Source: DASQDT01 sp036380435
Lineage (GTDB): Bacteria > Acidobacteriota > Blastocatellia > Pyrinomonadales > Pyrinomonadaceae
Length of the DNA: 19,497 nt
Reading direction: 5' to 3'
Assembly: GCA_036380435.1 (NCBI GenBank)
Contig: DASVES010000023.1
Span: 1 to 19,497 of the forward strand
Part shown: piece by piece, positions 13,771 to 19,497 of the stretch
Layout of the letters: each line of letters begins with the position of its first letter
Position numbering within the stretch: position 1 is the first letter of the stretch
The notes under the pieces: generated by a model
The model's database searches: none
What the model saw: only the letters and a program-made list of their open reading frames with translations
Told to the model about the DNA's origin: nothing
Position numbers and translations under genes: made by a program

Positions 13771-16236
13771 ATGGGAACACTCTGGCAAGACTTACGCTTC
13801 GGCATCCGCATCCTGCTGAAGAAGCCGGGCTTCACGGCCGTGGCGGTGTTGACGCTGGCGTTAGGGATAGGGGCGAACACGGCGATCTTCAGTGTCGTCA
13901 ACCGGGTCTTGCTCAGGCCGCTGCCTTTCACGCAGCCCGAACAACTCGTCCGCGTGACCGCCGATATTCAGAAGACGAACTCGACTGATGTCGGCCTTTC
14001 GGGTTTGGAGCTGTTCGATTACCGCGACCGCGCGGGGATGTTCGAGCAAATCTCCGGCGTGTATCCCATCAACGCGAACATCACCGAGATCGACCAGCCC
14101 GAGCGGGTCGAGGCGTTGCTCGTGGATGTCAATTACTTCTCACTGCTCGGCGTCGAGGCGCAGCTCGGGCGCACCTTCCAGCAGGAAGACTACCAGCCGG
14201 GCATCGCCGAAGTCGCCGTCATCAGCGACGGGCTGTGGCGGCGGCGCTACGGCGCGGGCACGGACGTGATCGGCAAGAAGTTCCGTCTCGACGAAGACCT
14301 CTACGTGATTGCCGGCGTCGCGCCCGCGAGCTTCCGTCACCCCGGCCGCACGCTTCAGACCGACGTGGAGGTGTGGGTGCCGGCCGGGTGGGTCGGCCCG
14401 CCGTTCAACAACCCGCCGCGCGGCGCTTATTTTTTGGCGGGGGCGATTGGCCGGCTCAAGCCCGGCGTCACGCTCCCCGCGGCGCAGGCGCGCCTGGCCG
14501 AACTCGCCGGCGAGCTGCGCCGGGAGTACCCGAACGACTACCCGGAGGGCGGGGGCTGGACGCCGCGCCTCGTCGGTCTGCAAGACGATCTGGTCGGCAA
14601 CGTGCGGCCGGCCCTGTTGCTGCTGCTCGGCGCGGTCGGCCTCGTGCTGTTGATCGCGTGCGCTAACGTCGCCAACCTGCTCCTGCTGCGCGCGTCGGCC
14701 CGCCAGCGGGAGATCGCCATTCGTCGCGCGCTCGGCGCGGGGCGCATCAGGCTCATCCGCCAGTTGATGACGGAGAGCGTGCTGCTCGCGGTGGCGGGCG
14801 GCGCGTTGGGTTTGCTCATCGCGGTCTGGGGCGTCGAGACACTGGTGAAGTTCAGCCCGGCCAACATCTCGCGGCTCGGCGAGATCGGCGTGGATGCGTC
14901 GGTGCTCGTGTTCACGCTGGCGGTGTCGCTCGTCACGGGCGTCGTCTTCGGACTCGTCCCCGCGATTCAGGCTTCCCGCCCGAACTTGCAGGAGAGTTTG
15001 AAAGACGCGGCGCGCGGGGCGACCGCCGGCGCGGCCCGCAACCGCATGCGGAGCGTGCTCGTCATTTCGGAGTTCGCCCTGGCCCTGATGCTTCTCATCT
15101 CGGCCGCGCTGCTGATCCGCAGCTTCTGGATGTTGCAGAGCGTGAATCCGGGGTTTCGGGCGGAGAACGTCCTGACGGCGCGTCTCTGGCTGCCGGCGCC
15201 GAACGATAGGAAGACCGGCCCCTACTTCACACACCAGAGTCGCGTCCAGATGTACAAAGAGGCGCTCCAGAGACTCGCCGCGCTGCCGGGCGTCGAACGG
15301 GTCGGCGGCGTCAGCTCCCTGCCGCTCGACGGCGGGCGCCCCACGGCCCCGTTCACCGTCGAGGGCCGCCCCCCCGAGTCGGCCAACGTGAACACGGTGG
15401 GGTTTCACTACGCCAGCCCCGGCTACTTCGACGCCATGGGAATTCCCCTCTTGAAGGGCAGGGGCTTCGCCGAACAGGAAGACGAGAAGGCGCCCGGCGT
15501 CGTCCTGATTAGCAGGACGATGGCCGAGCGTTTCTTCCCCGGCGAAGAACCCCTGGGCAAACGCGTCAGGCTCGGTGGTCACAACTCGAAAGCGCCGTGG
15601 CTCACGGTCGTCGGCATCGTGGGCGACGTGAAGAGCGAGCGGCTCGACGCCGAGAACCAGCCACAGATGTACACCTCGCTGCTTCAGAACTCGAACCTCT
15701 TCATGGCCTTCGTGATTCGCACGGCGAATAACCCGGCCGCGCTCTCCGAGGCCGTGCGCAGCGAAATCCGGGCGGTCGATCCCGATCTGCCCGTCCACGG
15801 CGTCCGCACGATGGAGGAGGTGATGTCGGCGACGGTGGCGCAGCAGCGCTTCGCCATGACGCTGCTCGGCGTGTTCGCCGTCATCGCCCTGCTTCTGGCG
15901 GCGGTGGGCATCTACGGCGTGATGTCTTACGCCGTCGCCGAGCGCACGCACGAGATCGGCATCCGCATGGCGCTCGGCGCGCAGGCGGGAGACATCGTGC
16001 GCATGGTCGTCAGGCAGGGGATGATTCTCGCGGTCGTCGGCGTCGTCGCCGGGGCCGCGGCCGCGCTGCTGCTAACGCGCGTCATGTCGAGCATGCTCTA
16101 CGGGGTGAGCGCGAGCGACCCCGTAACGTTCGCCGCCATCTCACTCGCCCTCGCCGCCGTGGCCTTCCTCGCCTGTTACCTGCCGGCGCGGCGCGCGGCG
16201 AAGGTCGATCCGATGGTGGCACTGAGATACGAGTGA
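13771..16236 (+). CDS. ADOP-family duplicated orphan permease (gene 7)
   Basis: A protein of 821 residues, the longest of the complete set. ATG 13771 follows GGAG at 13761-13764; an in-frame TTG at 13759 precedes that site and is rejected. The core 1 motif has drifted: LWRRRYGAGTDVIG from 155 replaces LWQRRFGGDPSIVG, losing the GGDP tetrad found in genes 2 to 6 and 9. FtsX 1 has REIAIRRALGAG (Glu at 314), core 2 has VGDVKSERLD, and FtsX 2 has ERTHEIGIRMALGAQ from 724. Membrane segments are all present. The end is VDPMVALRYE followed by TGA from E7. It shares its leader and first codons with gene 6 but the bodies differ clearly, so only the start region looks recently shared. Confidence 0.95.
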   Translation: MGTLWQDLRFGIRILLKKPGFTAVAVLTLALGIGANTAIFSVVNRVLLRPLPFTQPEQLVRVTADIQKTNSTDVGLSGLELFDYRDRAGMFEQISGVYPINANITEIDQPERVEALLVDVNYFSLLGVEAQLGRTFQQEDYQPGIAEVAVISDGLWRRRYGAGTDVIGKKFRLDEDLYVIAGVAPASFRHPGRTLQTDVEVWVPAGWVGPPFNNPPRGAYFLAGAIGRLKPGVTLPAAQARLAELAGELRREYPNDYPEGGGWTPRLVGLQDDLVGNVRPALLLLLGAVGLVLLIACANVANLLLLRASARQREIAIRRALGAGRIRLIRQLMTESVLLAVAGGALGLLIAVWGVETLVKFSPANISRLGEIGVDASVLVFTLAVSLVTGVVFGLVPAIQASRPNLQESLKDAARGATAGAARNRMRSVLVISEFALALMLLISAALLIRSFWMLQSVNPGFRAENVLTARLWLPAPNDRKTGPYFTHQSRVQMYKEALQRLAALPGVERVGGVSSLPLDGGRPTAPFTVEGRPPESANVNTVGFHYASPGYFDAMGIPLLKGRGFAEQEDEKAPGVVLISRTMAERFFPGEEPLGKRVRLGGHNSKAPWLTVVGIVGDVKSERLDAENQPQMYTSLLQNSNLFMAFVIRTANNPAALSEAVRSEIRAVDPDLPVHGVRTMEEVMSATVAQQRFAMTLLGVFAVIALLLAAVGIYGVMSYAVAERTHEIGIRMALGAQAGDIVRMVVRQGMILAVVGVVAGAAAALLLTRVMSSMLYGVSASDPVTFAAISLALAAVAFLACYLPARRAAKVDPMVALRYE

Positions 16237-16310
16237 TAAGTGATCAGTGATAAGTGATCAGAAAGAGCAAGACGGTTTCACTCTTATCACTCATCACTTA
16301 TCACTTATCA
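16234..16310. repeat. Intergenic palindromic heptamer element E7 (TGATNAG family, centre inverted)
   Basis: Left arm 16234-16261: TGATAAG, TGATCAG, TGATAAG, TGATCAG. Right arm 16283-16310: CTTATCA, CTCATCA, CTTATCA, CTTATCA. The 21-base centre (16262-16282) read on the - strand matches the centre of E4 at 19 of 21 positions, so relative to the genes this element's centre is reversed. The variable base of the left units is C in two copies, which breaks pairing there. The stop codon of gene 7 is the first TGA. Confidence 0.9.
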
Positions 16311-16311
16311 C

Positions 16312-16324
16312 CCTCCGAAGGAGG
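16312..16324 (+). promoter_or_regulatory. Ribosome-binding site of gene 8 inside a small inverted repeat
   Basis: CCTCC (16312-16316), GAA, GGAGG (16320-16324): the Shine-Dalgarno sequence of gene 8 is preceded by its own perfect complement with a 3-base loop. It lies 5 bases before ATG 16330 and only 2 before the alternative GTG 16327, which favours the ATG. Gene 4 has a 4-bp version of the same arrangement. Possible occlusion of the ribosome site is inference. Confidence 0.55.
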
Positions 16325-16329
16325 ATGTG

Positions 16330-18777
16330 ATGAGAACACTCCTGCAAGACCTGCGCTACGGATTGCGCGTGCTGCGGAAGAGTCCGGGCTTCACGCTGGT
16401 AGCAGTGGTGTCGCTCGCTTTGGGCATCGGGGCGAACACGACGATCTTCAGCATGGCGAACGCGCTGCTGCTGCGCCCGCTGCCCGTCGATGAGCCGGAG
16501 CGGCTCGTCAGCCTCCACTCGGTCAGTCCCGACGGCAGCTCCTTCCACACGTTCTCGTACCCCGACTATCAGGACTACCGCGACCAGTCGGACGTGTTCG
16601 AGGGACTACTCGTCTACACCATCGACACGTACAGCCTCAACGCCGACGAGCGCACCGAGCGCGTCTTCGGGATGCTCGCCTCTGGCAACTTCTTCGACGT
16701 GATGGGAGTGCGGCCCGCGCTCGGGCGCTTCTTCACGCCTGAGGAGGACAAGGCCCCGCGCGGCGAGGCGGTGGCCGTCTTAAGCAACGGCTTCTGGCAG
16801 CGGCGCTTCGGCTCCGACCCCTCAATCGTCGGCAGGGAACTGCTCTTCGGCGGCCAGCCCTACACGGTGGTCGGCGTCGCCCCGCGCGGGTTCACGGGCA
16901 CGCGCGTCGGCTTCGCGCCCGACGTTTATTTGCCGATGTGGTCGCACGGCCGGAGCGCGCGCGGCTCCGAGGGGCTGAACGACCGGAGCGGCGGGAGTCT
17001 GGAGATCGTGGGGCGTCTGAAACGCGGTGTGAGTGTCGAGCAGGCGCAGGCGCAGGCCGGCGGCGTGGCGGCCCGGCTCGCCGAAGCGTACCCGGATTCG
17101 CACCGGGGCAAAGGTGTTGAGGTCAGGCGGCTCGGCACGGGCCTCGGTCAGTTCGAGGCTCCGGTGATGGGCTTCATGGGCGTGCTGTCGGCGGTCGTCG
17201 GGCTGGTGCTGCTGATAGCGTGCGCCAATGTGGCCGGCATGGCGCTGGCGCGCTCGGCGACGCGCCGGAAAGAGGTCGCTATCCGTCTCGCGGTGGGCGC
17301 GCGGCGGAGTCGCATCGTGCGCCAGCTCGTCACGGAGAGTGTGTTGCTGTTTCTCATCGGCGGCGCGGCCGGCGTCCTGCTCGCCGCGTGGCTGGCCGAC
17401 TTGCTGATGGCCTTCAAGCCGCCCACGCCGTTCCCCGTCGAGCTTAACTTCGGCCTCGACTGGAGGGTGCTCGTCTACGCGCTCGGCCTGTCGCTGGTGA
17501 CGGGCATCGTCTTCGGACTCGCCCCGGCGCTTCAGGCTTCGCGGCCCGACGTGATTCCGTCGCTCAAGGATGAGTCGGGCGGCGGCTTCCGGCGCTCTCG
17601 TCTGTTGAACGTCTTCGTCGCCGGGCAGATCGCCGTCTCGCTCGTCCTCTTAGTCTGCACCGGCCTCTTCCTGCGCTCACTCCAGAACGCGCGCTCGATG
17701 GACCCCGGCTTCAACCCCGACGGCGTCCAGCTCGTCGGACTCGACCTCCGCATACAGGGCTACGACGAGCCGCGCGGCCGACGCTTCTACGCTCAGCTTT
17801 TGGAGCGACTGAAGTCGGCGCCCGGCATCTCGTCCGTGACGCTGGCGCGAATGATCCCGCTCGACGGCGGGAACATGGAATACGGCATCAACGTCGAAGG
17901 CCGCGAGCCGCCCGACGGCCGCCGCAGCTTCTCGAACGACACGAACGTCGTCGGCTCCGACTACTTCAAGACGCTCGGCATCCCGCTCGTCCGGGGCCGC
18001 GACTTCGGGCCGCAGGACGTTAAGGAAGCGCCGCGCGTCGCCGTCGTCAACGAGGCGATGGCCCGGCACTACTGGCCGAACGAAACGGCCGTGGGTCGTC
18101 GCTTCTACATCGGCTCGTTCGCCGATGGCGTCCCCGTCGAGATAGTCGGCGTGGCGAAGGACGGCAAGTACCGCACGCTCGGCGAAGAAGCGCGCCCCTA
18201 CCTCTACCTCGCGGCCGAGCAGGACTACAGCTCTTACCTGACGCTCCACGTCCGGCCGCGCTCGGCGGAGACGGCGGCCGATGCTCTGGCCGCCGTGCGT
18301 CGTGAGACGGCCGCGCTCGATCCCAACCTGCCACTGCTCGACGTGATGCCGATGACCGAGGCGATTGGCACGTCGTTGTTGCCGATTCGCATGGCGGCGA
18401 CGGTGGCGGGCGTGCTCGGCGTGGTGGGGCTGGTGCTCGCCGGGGTCGGCATCTTCGGCGTCGTCAGCTTCTCGGTCGTGCAGCGCACGCGCGAGATCGG
18501 CGTCCGCATGGCTCTGGGCGCGCAGACGCGCGACGTGTTGCGACTCGTCATCTGGCAGGGCATGAAGCTCGCACTCGCCGGCCTCGCCGCGGGGCTGCTC
18601 CTCGCCATCGCGCTCTCGCGCGTGCTCTCGGGCCTGCTCTACGGCGTCAGCCCGACGGACGTGTCCGTCTTCGCAGGCGTCTCGCTCCTGCTGGCGACGG
18701 CCGCCCTCGCCGCCAGCTACATCCCCGCGCGGCGCGCGGCGAAGGTCGATCCGATGGTGGCTCTCAGATACGAGTGA
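16330..18777 (+). CDS. ADOP-family duplicated orphan permease, divergent subtype (gene 8)
   Basis: A protein of 815 residues, MRTLLQDLRYG at the start. It is the most distinct of the complete copies. TM1 has GIGANTTIFSMAN, the core 1 motif is FWQRRFGSDPSIVG from 155, and FtsX 1 is preceded by ANVAGMALAR where the others have ANVANL or similar and carries KEVAIRLAVGARRS (Glu at 315). In core 2 it has GRDFGPQDVK and DGKYR (611-615), both close to gene 1 and unlike genes 2 to 7. FtsX 2 has QRTREIGVRMALGAQ from 718, again Arg rather than His as in gene 1. Thus genes 1 and 8 form one sub-lineage on either side of six members of the other type. The C-terminus VDPMVALRYE and the TGA from E8 follow the common pattern. 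Function unknown; family call firm. Confidence 0.95.
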   Translation: MRTLLQDLRYGLRVLRKSPGFTLVAVVSLALGIGANTTIFSMANALLLRPLPVDEPERLVSLHSVSPDGSSFHTFSYPDYQDYRDQSDVFEGLLVYTIDTYSLNADERTERVFGMLASGNFFDVMGVRPALGRFFTPEEDKAPRGEAVAVLSNGFWQRRFGSDPSIVGRELLFGGQPYTVVGVAPRGFTGTRVGFAPDVYLPMWSHGRSARGSEGLNDRSGGSLEIVGRLKRGVSVEQAQAQAGGVAARLAEAYPDSHRGKGVEVRRLGTGLGQFEAPVMGFMGVLSAVVGLVLLIACANVAGMALARSATRRKEVAIRLAVGARRSRIVRQLVTESVLLFLIGGAAGVLLAAWLADLLMAFKPPTPFPVELNFGLDWRVLVYALGLSLVTGIVFGLAPALQASRPDVIPSLKDESGGGFRRSRLLNVFVAGQIAVSLVLLVCTGLFLRSLQNARSMDPGFNPDGVQLVGLDLRIQGYDEPRGRRFYAQLLERLKSAPGISSVTLARMIPLDGGNMEYGINVEGREPPDGRRSFSNDTNVVGSDYFKTLGIPLVRGRDFGPQDVKEAPRVAVVNEAMARHYWPNETAVGRRFYIGSFADGVPVEIVGVAKDGKYRTLGEEARPYLYLAAEQDYSSYLTLHVRPRSAETAADALAAVRRETAALDPNLPLLDVMPMTEAIGTSLLPIRMAATVAGVLGVVGLVLAGVGIFGVVSFSVVQRTREIGVRMALGAQTRDVLRLVIWQGMKLALAGLAAGLLLAIALSRVLSGLLYGVSPTDVSVFAGVSLLLATAALAASYIPARRAAKVDPMVALRYE

Positions 18778-18847
18778 TAAGTGATCAGTGATGAGTGATA
18801 AGAGAAAGACAGATTCTTTCTCATCACTTATCACTGATCACTCATCA
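18775..18847. repeat. Intergenic palindromic heptamer element E8 (TGATNAG family)
   Basis: Left arm 18775-18802: TGATAAG, TGATCAG, TGATGAG, TGATAAG. Right arm 18820-18847: CTCATCA, CTTATCA, CTGATCA, CTCATCA. All differences fall at the fifth base of the unit. The 17-base centre (18803-18819) allows a hairpin GAAAGA (18804-18809), CAGAT, TCTTTC (18815-18820). Read on the - strand the centre contains CTGTCTT, also found in E1 and E6 on the + strand, so its orientation appears reversed like that of E7. The TGA stop of gene 8 is the first three bases. Confidence 0.88.
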
Positions 18848-18867
18848 CTTTTCATAGAGGTGTTGTA

Positions 18868-19497
18868 ATGGACAAACTGCTGCAAGACTTGCGATACGGA
18901 GTGCGGACGCTGGCGAAGCGGCCGGGTTTTACGGCCGTGGCGGTGCTGACGCTCGCTTTAGGGATAGGGGCCAACACGGCCATCTTCTCGGTGGTCAATA
19001 CGGTGCTCTTAAATCCGCTGCCGTATGAGGGCGCCGACCGGCTGGTGATGTTGTTCGAGCAGACGCCGGCGCAGGAGCGCAACTTCATCTCGCGTCCGAA
19101 CCTTCAGGACTACGCCGAGCAGAGCCGCACGTTCGAGGAGTTCTCGGCGATGGTCGGCCAGAGCGTCAACCTGACGGGCACGGAGCAGCCCGACCGGCTC
19201 ATCGGCAACTTCGTCACGTCGAGCTTCTTCCGCGTCCTGCGCGCGCGACCCCTCCACGGCCGGCTCTTCGAGGCCAACGAGGATGCTGAGGGCGCCGAGC
19301 GCGTCGCCATCCTCAGTCACCCCACTTGGCAGACGCGCTTCGGCGGCGACCCCTCGATAGTCGGCCGCGCGCTCACTCTGAACGGCGAGCCGCACACCGT
19401 CGTCGGCATCCTGCCCGAAGGCTTCCGCTCGCCGGGCAGCGACTACGACGTTTACATGCCGGCGCAGTTCTGGCCCAACTACAAGGTGGCGCGCGAC
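18868..19497 (+). CDS. ADOP-family permease, N-terminal part (gene 9, 3'-truncated by window)
   Basis: ATG 18868 follows AGAGG (18856-18860) by 7 bases, and the frame is open to the window edge for 210 residues. The N-terminus MDKLLQDLRYGVRTLAKRPG, TM1 with ALGIGANTAIFSVV and most of periplasmic core 1 are present. The core motif reads THPTWQTRFGGDP-like with a Thr-Trp pair at 153-154 (HPTWQTRFGGDPSIVG), where the others have GLWQRRFGG or similar. Both FtsX domains would lie outside the window. It continues the array, so the array extends beyond the sequence given. Assignment to the same family is firm; whether the gene is complete cannot be told. Confidence 0.92.
   Translation, partial: MDKLLQDLRYGVRTLAKRPGFTAVAVLTLALGIGANTAIFSVVNTVLLNPLPYEGADRLVMLFEQTPAQERNFISRPNLQDYAEQSRTFEEFSAMVGQSVNLTGTEQPDRLIGNFVTSSFFRVLRARPLHGRLFEANEDAEGAERVAILSHPTWQTRFGGDPSIVGRALTLNGEPHTVVGILPEGFRSPGSDYDVYMPAQFWPNYKVARD

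Noticed and set aside
1132..18777. Calling the genes macB (macrolide export) because of the MacB-like periplasmic domains
   Set aside because: MacB has one FtsX-type half and a fused N-terminal ATPase. These proteins have two permease halves and no ATPase, which is the ADOP layout, so a macB symbol or a drug-export role is not supported.
18868..19497. Gene 9 as a truncated pseudogene
   Set aside because: The frame is open to the last base with all expected N-terminal motifs; it simply runs off the window.

Overview
The window holds one thing repeated: a head-to-tail array of nine large paralogous membrane-protein genes, all on the + strand. Seven are complete (800 to 821 residues), the first lacks its 5' part and the last its 3' part. 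Each intact protein has the layout TM1, MacB-like periplasmic core domain, FtsX-type permease domain, then a second TM, periplasmic core and FtsX domain. None has an ATPase domain, and no ATPase gene is visible. This is the architecture of the ADOP family (acidobacterial duplicated orphan permease), whose function is unknown. The high GC content, the ADOP expansion and the GGAG-type ribosome sites suggest Acidobacteriota. A class such as Blastocatellia is only a guess.

Layout: gene 1 (partial, 2-1033), gene 2 (1132-3534), gene 3 (3679-6114), gene 4 (6214-8652), gene 5 (8745-11165), gene 6 (11255-13684), gene 7 (13771-16236), gene 8 (16330-18777), gene 9 (partial, 18868-19497). The longest gap is 144 bases. 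No RNA gene, CRISPR array, transposase, regulator gene or convincing promoter was seen.

All eight gaps hold a palindromic element (E1 to E8) that is AT-rich compared with the genes. Each has two arms of tandem 7-bp units in inverted orientation around a short centre. The units fall into three unrelated families: TGATNAG in E1, E3, E4, E7 and E8; TYAGAGG in E5 and E6; GCNNTTA in E2. The two arms of one element always belong to the same family. Yet the centres of E3, E4, E5, E6 and E7 are related across families, with E7 (and more weakly E8) in the opposite orientation. In six gaps the first arm supplies the stop codon of the gene before it, and the next ribosome-binding site follows the second arm within a few bases.

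The ends of the genes are much more alike than their middles: a shared 25-base block just before the stop, and a shared run of first codons. This suggests that the array expands and exchanges sequence by recombination at the gene borders, where the palindromic elements lie. The permeases presumably work as inner-membrane mechanotransmission-type proteins with an ATPase encoded elsewhere, or as true orphans; the sequence cannot decide between these. The most novel item is the intergenic element system rather than the permeases.
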